The notes under the pieces are model-generated. The model did not search any database. It was not told the DNA's origin and saw only the letters and a program-made list of their open reading frames with translations. 64,000 bases of DNA from contig WRMB01000008.1 in assembly GCA_009777345.1 (NCBI GenBank), forward strand, positions 1 through 64,000. The letters run 5' to 3'. The translations under genes were made by a program, and so were the position numbers. The DNA is from Micrococcales bacterium (GTDB taxonomy: Bacteria > Actinomycetota > Actinomycetes > Actinomycetales > Cellulomonadaceae). Positions 46,890-52,651 of this stretch are shown piece after piece. Each line of letters begins with the position of its first letter. The first letter of the stretch is position 1.

Positions 46890-47110
46890 AACGGCGTCTC
46901 ACGCGGTGCGGAACGGGCCGGGATCGGCAGGTCGTCACCACGCAGCGACTCGGTGGCCGCCACCCACCGGGACCACCACAGCCGACTGCGCACGACCTGG
47001 CCGAGGATCTCGCGCGCCTCTGCCTCCATCGACCGCCCCGACTGGGCAGCCTGAGCCTTCAGCCCCTGGTAGATCTCGTCGTCCACCTTCCGGACCGTCA
47101 CCGTGGCCAT
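46886..47110 (-). CDS. fitA: FitA-type ribbon-helix-helix antitoxin
   Basis: The 74-residue protein has the FitA pattern ATVTVRKVDDEIYQGLKAQA followed by GRSMEAEAREIL, an Arc-type DNA-binding domain, and a short C-terminal toxin-binding tail. GGGAGGG precedes the ATG. A TAGCAT -10 box lies at 47138-47143 next to TGCTAGCA, an 8-bp palindrome that may be the operator. Confidence 0.9.
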   Translation of the reverse strand: MATVTVRKVDDEIYQGLKAQAAQSGRSMEAEAREILGQVVRSRLWWSRWVAATESLRGDDLPIPARSAPRETPL

Positions 47111-47137
47111 CGTCGCCCTCCCTCATCTGCTGTCACT

Positions 47138-47150
47138 ATGCTAGCACCTC
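47138..47150 (-). promoter_or_regulatory. -10 box and small palindrome before fitA
   Basis: On the minus strand TAGCAT is embedded in GTGCTAGCAT, which contains the palindrome TGCTAGCA. It lies about 30 bases before the fitA start and is a plausible promoter-operator. Confidence 0.4.
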
Positions 47151-47204
47151 TGGGATCCCCTGGCGCACCGCGGTTGCCATCCTCGACCTGCTCCGACTCA
47201 CCCT

Positions 47205-47223
47205 GGCGAAGAACCTGTTCGAC
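47205..47223 (+). repeat. Dispersed repeat copy 3, GGCGAAGAACCTGTTCGAC
   Basis: The third copy of the island repeat (compare 44153 and 46437), with C for A and TC for CT in the middle. It lies in the spacer between fitA and menB, 36 bases before the large inverted repeat. Confidence 0.4.
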
Positions 47224-47258
47224 GGACCATCCGTCAGACAGCGATACCTACGCATGCT

Positions 47259-47324
47259 GAGGGATGGGCTTCCGTGCGAGGGATGGGCTTGGGAGCCCAT
47301 CCCTCGCACGGAAGCCCATCCCTC
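47259..47324. repeat. 31-bp perfect inverted repeat with internal direct repeats
   Basis: The arms 47259-47289 and 47294-47324 are perfectly complementary around a TGGG loop. Each arm holds two copies of GAGGGATGGGCT separated by TCCGTGC, so the whole is a palindrome of four units. It sits between the end of the toxin-antitoxin island and menB and would form a very stable hairpin in DNA or RNA. No T-run follows on either side. REP-like element, end of an inserted segment, or transcription barrier are all possible. Confidence 0.85.
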
Positions 47325-47388
47325 GCTGATCGATCGCTACTTTCCTGATCGCTCTGCTGCGCCGCAGAAGCGTCCGAGGGCGAGGGCC

Positions 47389-47402
47389 TACAGTGGGCGG
47401 CG
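47389..47402 (+). promoter_or_regulatory. -10 box of menB, probable leaderless transcript
   Basis: TACAGT at 47389-47394 is followed by GGGCGGC and then GTG at 47402. This spacing is what leaderless actinobacterial genes show, and it excludes the GTG at 47393, which overlaps the box. Confidence 0.55.
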
Positions 47403-48340
47403 TGAGCCAGCTGCCTGCCGTCGTGTCCGAGACCTTCGACCCTGCCCGGTGGCGGGACGTGGCCGGGTTCGAGGGCCTGACCGACATCACCTACCACCGG
47501 GGGGTGCACCGGGAGGACGACAGCGAGCGGGACCTGCCAGTGGTGCGCGTGGCGTTCGACCGGCCCCAGGTGCGCAACGCGTTCCGGCCGCACACCGTGG
47601 ACGAGCTGTACCGGGTGCTCGACCACGCCCGGCAGACCGCGGACGTGGGGACCGTGCTGCTCACCGGCAACGGGCCGTCGCCGAAGGACGGCGGCTGGGC
47701 CTTCTGCTCCGGTGGTGACCAGCGGATCCGGGGACGGGACGGGTACCGGTACGGCGACGACGAGGGCCACCTCGACCCGGCGCGGGCCGGGCGGCTGCAC
47801 ATCCTGGAGGTGCAGCGGCTGGTGCGGACCATGCCGAAAGTCGTGGTGGCGCTGGTCAGCGGGTGGGCGGCCGGGGGCGGTCACTCGCTGCACGTGGTGG
47901 CCGACCTGACGATCGCCTCGCGCCAGCACGCCCGGTTCATGCAGACCGACGCCAACGTCGGGTCGTTCGACGCCGGGTACGGGTCGGCGCTGCTGGCCCG
48001 GCAGGTGGGGCAGAAACGCGCCCGGGAGATCTTCTTCCTGGCCCGGGAGTACAGCGCGGAACAGGCCTACGCCTGGGGCGCGGTCAACGACGTGGTCGAC
48101 CACGACGACCTGGAGACCGCCGGGTGCGAGTACGCCCGGATCGTCGCCACCAAGTCGCCCCAGGCCGTCCGGATGCTGAAGTTCGCCCTCAACGCCGCCG
48201 ACGACGGTCTGGCTGGCCTGCAGGTGTTCGCCGGTGAGGCGACCCGCCTGGCCTACACCACCGACGAAGCGGTCGAAGGCCGCGACGCCTTCCTGGAACG
48301 GCGCGACCCCGACTGGTCGTCCTTCGGCTGGGCCTACTGA
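47402..48340 (+). CDS. menB: 1,4-Dihydroxy-2-naphthoyl-CoA synthase
   Basis: The 312-residue crotonase-fold enzyme closes the second ring of the naphthoquinone. It has GGWAFCSGGDQRIRG (oxyanion hole and SGGDQ signature), VSGWAAGGGHSLHVVADLTIA, FDAGYGSALLARQVGQKRA, and the C-terminal EGRDAFLERRDPDWSSF. The start at 47402 is set by the -10 box 7 bases upstream. It is separated from menC by the toxin-antitoxin island and lies 8 kb from menE. Confidence 0.96.
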   Translation: MSQLPAVVSETFDPARWRDVAGFEGLTDITYHRGVHREDDSERDLPVVRVAFDRPQVRNAFRPHTVDELYRVLDHARQTADVGTVLLTGNGPSPKDGGWAFCSGGDQRIRGRDGYRYGDDEGHLDPARAGRLHILEVQRLVRTMPKVVVALVSGWAAGGGHSLHVVADLTIASRQHARFMQTDANVGSFDAGYGSALLARQVGQKRAREIFFLAREYSAEQAYAWGAVNDVVDHDDLETAGCEYARIVATKSPQAVRMLKFALNAADDGLAGLQVFAGEATRLAYTTDEAVEGRDAFLERRDPDWSSFGWAY

Positions 48341-48354
48341 CGCCGCCCAAAATC

Positions 48355-48416
48355 TGGCCGGGTTTCCGTGCGTGGGCCGGGTCGGCCGACCCGGCCCACT
48401 CACGGAAACCCGGCCA
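48355..48416. terminator. 62-bp near-perfect palindrome between menB and the tRNA array
   Basis: The segment is self-complementary over 62 bases with a single mismatch (48371/48400) and no real loop. It starts 14 bases after the menB stop. On the minus strand the stem is followed by GATTTTGGG, and it is preceded by GTTTTTGG, so it can end transcription of the tRNA array. On the plus strand it closes menB. A bidirectional terminator is the simplest reading. Confidence 0.75.
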
Positions 48417-48440
48417 AAAACTGGACGGCGGACGAGACGG

Positions 48441-48515
48441 TCCGAATGGCGGGATTCGAACCCGCGATCTCCTGGGCCCAGACCAGGTGGGGTGGCCAAG
48501 CTCCCCTACATCCGG
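48441..48515 (-). tRNA. tRNA-Pro (anticodon UGG), array member with C33
   Basis: The cloverleaf is complete: acceptor CCGGATG/CATTCGG (one G-T), U8-A9, D-arm GGGG-AGCTTGGCCA-CCCC, anticodon stem CCTGG/CCAGG with loop TCTGGGC, T-arm GCGGG-TTCGAAT-CCCGC, discriminator A. The loop places UGG at 34-36 but has C at position 33, where almost every tRNA has U. The D-stem GGGG/CCCC also differs from the usual GCGC of bacterial tRNA-Pro. CCA is not encoded. It is the last gene of the array, one base from the next tRNA. Confidence 0.75.
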
Positions 48516-48516
48516 G

Positions 48517-48605
48517 CGGAACACGGCGTACTCGAAACGCAGCCGTTGACGAACGACCCACCCCGTTTCCAGCGGGTGCCCACCGGCCCGGTGGGTTCAT
48601 GTTCC
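48517..48605 (-). tRNA. tRNA-Ser (anticodon GGA), non-canonical core
   Basis: Type II tRNA of 89 bases: acceptor GGAACAT/GTGTTCC with discriminator G, then G8-A9, a D-stem of six pairs (CCCACC/GGTGGG), anticodon arm ACCCG-CTGGAAA-CGGGG, long variable arm, T-arm with the normal loop TTCGAGT but position 49-65 unpaired. G8 replaces the near-universal U8. It shares the GAA-C junction after the acceptor with the three other serine tRNAs of the array. Confidence 0.75.
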
Positions 48606-48642
48606 GGGTGTCAGATCACGCACAGCGGCGGATCAGGCACAG

Positions 48643-48728
48643 CGGTGGACGGAGGTCACGATCCCCAGCCGCTTGCGCGACCCGGTCCGCTAGCAACGGG
48701 CGCCTGGACCCTGCCAGGTTCGTCCACC
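48643..48728 (-). tRNA. tRNA-Ser (anticodon GCU), A54/U58 T-loop
   Basis: 86 bases: acceptor GGTGGAC/GTCCACC perfectly paired, discriminator G, G8-A9, D-arm CCTGG-CAGGGT-CCAGG, anticodon arm GCCCG-TTGCTAG-CGGAC (one C-A mismatch), variable arm GTCGC-GCAA-GCGGC, T-arm TGGGG-ATCGTGA-CCTCC. The T-loop has A54 and U58 instead of T54 and A58, while U55-C56 stay. The perfect acceptor and variable stems argue against a dead gene. Confidence 0.7.
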
Positions 48729-48732
48729 TGGG

Positions 48733-48817
48733 CGGAGCACGGAGGTCACGATCCCCAGCCGGTCGCCCGACCCTGCCGTCTTCAAGGCGGCGCTGGTCCC
48801 CGACCAGTTCATGCTCC
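48733..48817 (-). tRNA. tRNA-Ser (anticodon UGA), A54/U58 T-loop
   Basis: 85 bases: acceptor GGAGCAT/GTGCTCC (T-G at the base), discriminator G, G8-A9, D-stem CTGGTC/GACCAG closed by only GGG, anticodon arm GCCGC-CTTGAAG-ACGGC with C31-A39 mismatch, variable arm GGTC-GGGC-GACC, T-arm TGGGG-ATCGTGA-CCTCC. The long D-stem with tiny loop recalls tRNA-Sec, but the anticodon is UGA and the acceptor has 7 pairs. Four bases separate it from tRNA-Ser(GCU). Confidence 0.7.
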
Positions 48818-48820
48818 ACG

Positions 48821-48893
48821 CTCCTCGACCTGGACTCGAACCAGGACCCTTCCGCTTAACAAGCGGACGCGCTGCCGTTTGTGCTACCGAGGA
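48821..48893 (-). tRNA. tRNA-Asn (anticodon GUU)
   Basis: Acceptor TCCTCGG/TCGAGGA, discriminator G, U8-A9, D-arm GCAC-AAACGGCA-GCGC (one A-C mismatch), anticodon arm TCCGC-TTGTTAA-GCGGA, T-arm CCTGG-TTCGAGT-CCAGG. This is close to the bacterial tRNA-Asn pattern and is the most normal member of the array. CCA is not encoded. Confidence 0.85.
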
Positions 48894-49022
48894 ACGAGAC
48901 GGCCGACGGTCCGCGGTCCCGTCGACTTGGCACCGTCCCGCACGACGTGGGTGCCCGGCACACCCGGCTTCATGACGGCCGGGCCGCCCCGCTTCCCGTG
49001 GCGGGGTCTCTCGTGCGGAGTG
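48894..49022 (-). other. 129-base array spacer with tRNA-like hairpins, not resolved
   Basis: The largest gap of the array contains, on the minus strand, a stem CCCGC/GCGGG, then CCGGC-C-GTCATGA-A-GCCGG with a CAU in the anticodon position and the same C31-A39 mismatch as neighbouring serine tRNAs. Further downstream lies CGACGG/CCGTCG. No normal T-loop or clean acceptor stem closes it. It may be a decayed or highly modified tRNA, or processing hairpins. Confidence 0.35.
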
Positions 49023-49107
49023 CGGATAGCAGAGGTCACGATCCCCAGCCGGTTACCCGACCCAACGGTGTTCGACGCCGCGCCGATCCCCGATCGGTTC
49101 ACTATCC
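49023..49107 (-). tRNA. tRNA-Ser (anticodon CGA), A54/U58 T-loop
   Basis: 85 bases: acceptor GGATAGT/GCTATCC, discriminator G, G8-A9, D-stem CCGATC/GATCGG closed by GGG, anticodon arm GCGGC-GTCGAAC-ACCGT with C31-A39 mismatch, long variable arm GGTC/(A)ACC, T-arm TGGGG-ATCGTGA-CCTCT. The D-stem has changed in both strands relative to the UGA tRNA, which shows compensating change and selection for the fold. Confidence 0.7.
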
Positions 49108-49111
49108 ATCG

Positions 49112-49184
49112 AGCCCCGTCCCGGCCTCGAACCGGGAGCCTTGCGCTTACGAAACGCGCGCACGTCCGCTTGTGCTTACGGGGC
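49112..49184 (-). tRNA. tRNA-Thr (anticodon CGU), first gene of the array
   Basis: Acceptor GCCCCGT/ACGGGGC perfectly paired, discriminator T, A8-A9, D-arm GCAC-AAGCGGAC-GTGC, anticodon loop TTCGTAA (CGU) with U33, T-arm CCCGG-TTCGAGG-CCGGG. The anticodon stem has a C27-A43 mismatch and a T-G pair. A8 replaces U8. It is the promoter-proximal tRNA, after a structured leader. Confidence 0.75.
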
Positions 49185-49317
49185 TGGTCTCGCAGCCCGA
49201 AGGTCTGCGAGGAATCTCGTCCACTGTCCAGTTCTCAAACAGGCCGGAGCCTTCGCGCCCACCTTGCAAGAAGCAGGTGGACTCTCCTGTCCGGCCTCTT
49301 CCGCTCCCCTCACGCTA
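49185..49317 (-). promoter_or_regulatory. Promoter and structured leader of the tRNA array
   Basis: On the minus strand a TAGCGT -10-like box lies at 49312-49317. The leader that follows contains CCACCT...AGGTGG and GGCCGGA...TCCGGCC inverted repeats, then TTTGAGAACTGGACAGTG (around 49222-49240), and finally CTCGCAG/CTGCGAG just before tRNA-Thr. The TTTGAGAACT-CA/GG-ACAGTG motif is very like the conserved element of actinobacterial rRNA operon leaders and spacers, so the array may be processed or antiterminated like stable RNA. The -35 box is not clear. The remaining bases up to the lipoprotein gene hold no gene. Confidence 0.55.
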
Positions 49318-49460
49318 GGGCACGACGTTGACGCGGGACCACCTGTTTTCTGGTGACCGGCTCCTCTGCGTCCTGAGCCATGGGGTCGGTGCGGCACTCT
49401 CACGCCCCTGGAGCCACCCCTGACGGGTGTGAGGGTGCCGCACCGGGCTTCGCCGCGCGT

Positions 49461-50861
49461 TCACAGCTTGAAGGCGACCACCTGGCTGGCGGTGGCCAGG
49501 ATGTAGTTGCCCTGACCGTCGGGTTCGGCAGTGAGCTCGACCCAGCGGGTCGGCCACGGGGCGACGATCGGCTGGCCGTCGTAGTCGCAGATCCGCCGGA
49601 TGCTACGGAAGATGGACTCGCCGCCGTCGGTGCGGGTGGAGTCCTGCCGCGGGCTCTTGACGCACAGGAAGACACCGTCCTGCTCGATGACGTCCGCCTT
49701 TCCGGTGGCGACGTCGATCAGGGTGCGACTGTCGCCGGTGCTGACCATGAAGTGGCCGTCCTTGAGGGGTGCGAAGGGCTGGCGAACGTCGTCCGGGACG
49801 ATCTGGGTGCCCTCTTCCGGGAAGCGCCACTTCTGCTCGCCGGTGCGCACGTCGACGCCCACCCAGTAGCTACCGTCGTCGGTGCGGTCGGGGAGGGTGG
49901 TCCACATGTTGGTGTCGGTCTGGGTCGTCGTGTAGCTCACCGTCCCGGTGCTCACGCACAAGACCTGGACGGCACCGGTGGTCCACCCACCGGAGCAGGG
50001 GTAGCCCGGAGCGGTCCACAACGTCGTACCGTCGGGAGCGAACCCGCCCGAGAGGAACTCCTGGCTGGCGTCGATCGCGACCCCTTCGTCGGTGTACTGC
50101 TGGGCGCTGCCGAGCAGAACGTCTCCGGCGCCCGACCAGGCCCACGGGGTCGTCCCGTAGTAGTAGTAGCTCCCACCCCATCGGCCCTCGGTGCCCAGCA
50201 TCTCGGCCAGGGGACGCGACCAGGCGGCCCGGTCGGCGTCGCCGTCGAGACCGATGACTGCGGTACTGGTCCCGCTGGACCTCTCGTACGACATGGTGAC
50301 GCCTTCGGCGACATGGTTGTCGCCGGTGTAGGGGACGGCGTTCAGCACCATCGCCGACTCGTCCAGCCGGTAGTTGTTGTAGACATAGCCAGCCTCGACG
50401 ATGGACATGACGCACACCCCGCCACCCTGGCCGCAAGCGTTCACGTAGTCGACCCGGCGCCCGTCGGGCATCGCCACGACGGTCTCCTCGCCGGTACGCG
50501 CGTCGGCCAGCACCAGCGACCCCACGTCCGAGCGGAACACTCCGTAGGCGATCCTCTTCGTGCCACCGACCTTGAAGACGCCCGGCTTGGTGCCGTCGTG
50601 GCGCCACAGCTCATCACCGGATGCCGAGTCCCAGGCCACCACCGACTCGCCGGTCGGCGACGTGGTATCGACGACGGCGGCCACCACCACCCCGTCGACG
50701 ACGTTCGGCTGCTTGACGGCCTGGGTACGGACCGACCAGGCCGGGGTCACCGTCTTCTCCTCGGCGGCCGAACCGGACGGTTGCGGATCGTTCTTGTCGC
50801 TGCACCCGACCAGCAGCAGGCTGACCAGCAGACCAGCCACGACCAACGTATTCCTGCGCAT
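49461..50861 (-). CDS. PQQ-like beta-propeller lipoprotein (paralog 1)
   Basis: The 466-residue exported protein has a lipoprotein signal (positive start, hydrophobic run, LLLVGC with the modified Cys near residue 20). It continues with repeats of the kind VVAWDSASGDELWRHDG and VDVRTGEQKWRFPEEG, the W-motif of PQQ-like beta-propellers. It is anchored on the outer face of the membrane. Function is unknown; such propellers bind protein partners or act as sensors. It follows its paralog by 27 bases. Confidence 0.85.
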   Translation of the reverse strand: MRRNTLVVAGLLVSLLLVGCSDKNDPQPSGSAAEEKTVTPAWSVRTQAVKQPNVVDGVVVAAVVDTTSPTGESVVAWDSASGDELWRHDGTKPGVFKVGGTKRIAYGVFRSDVGSLVLADARTGEETVVAMPDGRRVDYVNACGQGGGVCVMSIVEAGYVYNNYRLDESAMVLNAVPYTGDNHVAEGVTMSYERSSGTSTAVIGLDGDADRAAWSRPLAEMLGTEGRWGGSYYYYGTTPWAWSGAGDVLLGSAQQYTDEGVAIDASQEFLSGGFAPDGTTLWTAPGYPCSGGWTTGAVQVLCVSTGTVSYTTTQTDTNMWTTLPDRTDDGSYWVGVDVRTGEQKWRFPEEGTQIVPDDVRQPFAPLKDGHFMVSTGDSRTLIDVATGKADVIEQDGVFLCVKSPRQDSTRTDGGESIFRSIRRICDYDGQPIVAPWPTRWVELTAEPDGQGNYILATASQVVAFKL

Positions 50862-50888
50862 CTGAGAAATCCTCCCTGTCGTCTCGGG

Positions 50889-52418
50889 TCACAGCTGGAA
50901 AGCGGCGATCTGGCCGGGACCGGCCACGACGTACAGCCCGTCGTCGTCCTTGCCGTCGTGGTCCTCGTCGTCGAAGAACGCGGCCCTGACGAAATAGGCC
51001 GGCCAGGACGCCTCGGTGGGCATGCCGTCGAGGTCGCAGACCTCCACGACGTCACGCCCGTGGCTGCGCGTCCCGCTGCCCGCACCGCCGACGGTGAACG
51101 TCGCGGTGTAGGTGTGGTCCCACGGCGACCAGCACAGGAGGCTGGTGTCGTCGTCCAGCGCGGTCGCCTGGCCGGTGCGCAGGTCCACGACCTGGGGCCG
51201 ACCCGACCAGCGCACGACCAGGTAGGTGTCGGCGTCGACGTACGGGTACACCGACACGTACCGGCTGTCGTCGGTCACCGGTGCGTCGCCCTCGGCCGGG
51301 AACCGCCAGATCTGCTCCCCGGTGGCCACGTCGAGACCGACGACGTAGCGCCCGTGGTCGGCGTAGGTCAGGCCGTTCGACCCGTCCCCGGGGAAGGTCA
51401 CCGTGCCGGTCTCGACGCAGACCGGCACGATGTCGTCCGACCGGCCCCAGGAACCCGTGCAGGGCAGCCCCGGAGCCGATCCCACCGTCTGGCCGGTCTC
51501 CTGCGACAGGACGACGCTGCGCATCACCGTCGAGGCGTCGTACTCCCCGGCCACCGCGGTCGAGACCTCCCCGATCCCGACCAGCAGACCGTCGGGGCGG
51601 GACACCCAGCCCGAGAGCCCGTCGGGGGTGGCGCCGGGCACGAACACGTCCTCGTACGGACGGGTCCAGACCACCTCGCCAGCGTCGTCGGCGTAGCCCA
51701 GCTGCCCTTCGAGGTAGAACAGACCAGCGTTCAGCTGTTCGGCACCGGCCGGCACCGGGTTGGCCGGTGCCGGGTCGGGCACCGCGACCAGCGTCCCGGA
51801 CTCCAGGTCGAGCTCGATCTCGTGGGCGTCGGCCTCCCCGGCGAACGTGCCCTCCAGGCACACGCCGCGCCACGGGTCGGAGTCGCAGCTGTACGGGCGG
51901 CTGTTCGCCCACACCGCCGGGCCGTACCGGGTCTCCTTCCCGGTACGCAGGTCAGCCGTGGCCACCAGGGTGCCGTCGGAGTCCGGGTCGCCCACGAGGT
52001 AGTCCACGACCGGCGTACCGTCGAGCTCGGTGATATCGATCCGCGGCCCGTACCCGTAGTCTTCGGAGTCGGTCCGCACGTTGCTGCCCGGCACGGCCGC
52101 GTGACGCCACAGCTCCTCACCGGTCGCGGCGTCCCAGGCGACGACCACCAGCTGGTCGACGACGACCGGGACGTCGTACTCCACCTCGACGAGCGGCGCG
52201 TCGGGGTCCGGCACGGCCAGGTAGGCGACAGCCACACCGTCTTTGACGTGCGGCTGGCTCATCGCCCGGGCCCGCACCTGCCACACCGGTTCGGCCACGT
52301 CGCCGACCGCCACAGCGGTCGCCGTCGGCGACGGCTCCGGGTTCGAGCCCTTGCAGCCGACGACGAGCAGCGCCGCCGCGACCGGGACGACCAGTCGCCA
52401 GACCATCGGATATCGCAT
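50889..52418 (-). CDS. PQQ-like beta-propeller lipoprotein (paralog 2)
   Basis: The 509-residue protein has a lipobox (LLVVGC near residue 21) and the same propeller motifs, such as VVAWDAATGEELWRH and VVGLDVATGEQIWRFPAEG, so it is a tandem duplicate of the downstream gene and diverged strongly. ATG at 52418 has AAGGAGG at good distance. Both probably form one transcript, divergent from the GntR-ABC operon. Confidence 0.85.
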   Translation of the reverse strand: MRYPMVWRLVVPVAAALLVVGCKGSNPEPSPTATAVAVGDVAEPVWQVRARAMSQPHVKDGVAVAYLAVPDPDAPLVEVEYDVPVVVDQLVVVAWDAATGEELWRHAAVPGSNVRTDSEDYGYGPRIDITELDGTPVVDYLVGDPDSDGTLVATADLRTGKETRYGPAVWANSRPYSCDSDPWRGVCLEGTFAGEADAHEIELDLESGTLVAVPDPAPANPVPAGAEQLNAGLFYLEGQLGYADDAGEVVWTRPYEDVFVPGATPDGLSGWVSRPDGLLVGIGEVSTAVAGEYDASTVMRSVVLSQETGQTVGSAPGLPCTGSWGRSDDIVPVCVETGTVTFPGDGSNGLTYADHGRYVVGLDVATGEQIWRFPAEGDAPVTDDSRYVSVYPYVDADTYLVVRWSGRPQVVDLRTGQATALDDDTSLLCWSPWDHTYTATFTVGGAGSGTRSHGRDVVEVCDLDGMPTEASWPAYFVRAAFFDDEDHDGKDDDGLYVVAGPGQIAAFQL

Positions 52419-52593
52419 AGATAACCCTCCTTGACCAGCACATCTGCCCCCGCGGCTGGTTACCGGCGGGCCTGTCGACCACCCTAGGAGACGCCCGTTC
52501 CCCCAGATGATCGGTTCCACAGAACTGGGGACAGAAGCAGCCCGATGTTCACCTGATCGGAGGAAGGGAGCTGCGCCCGGCCGGGAGTGCGAG

Positions 52594-52626
52594 TAGGTTC
52601 ATGGGTCAGGTGGTAAACCCCTTACC
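52594..52626 (+). promoter_or_regulatory. Promoter and operator of the GntR-ABC operon
   Basis: TAGGTT at 52594-52599 is a -10 box. Right behind the expected start of transcription lies GGTAA-ACCCC-TTACC at 52612-52626, a 15-bp inverted repeat. This type of site just before a YtrA-like regulator gene is the expected autorepression operator. An ATG at 52601 lies too close to the -10 box to be used. Confidence 0.6.
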
Positions 52627-52651
52627 CCCTGAGCCCGTGAAGGACGATGGC

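Noticed and set aside
48733..48817. tRNA-Sec, suggested by UGA-like anticodon and long D-stem
   Set aside because: The anticodon reads UGA (serine), not UCA, and the acceptor has 7 pairs; the neighbours with the same core have other serine anticodons.
48368..49331. Several open reading frames of 60 to 160 codons across the tRNA array on both strands
   Set aside because: They overlap well-formed tRNA cloverleaves and have no coding-like product.
52601..52651. Earlier ATG start of the GntR gene
   Set aside because: It lies one base after the -10 box and would put the operator inside the coding region.
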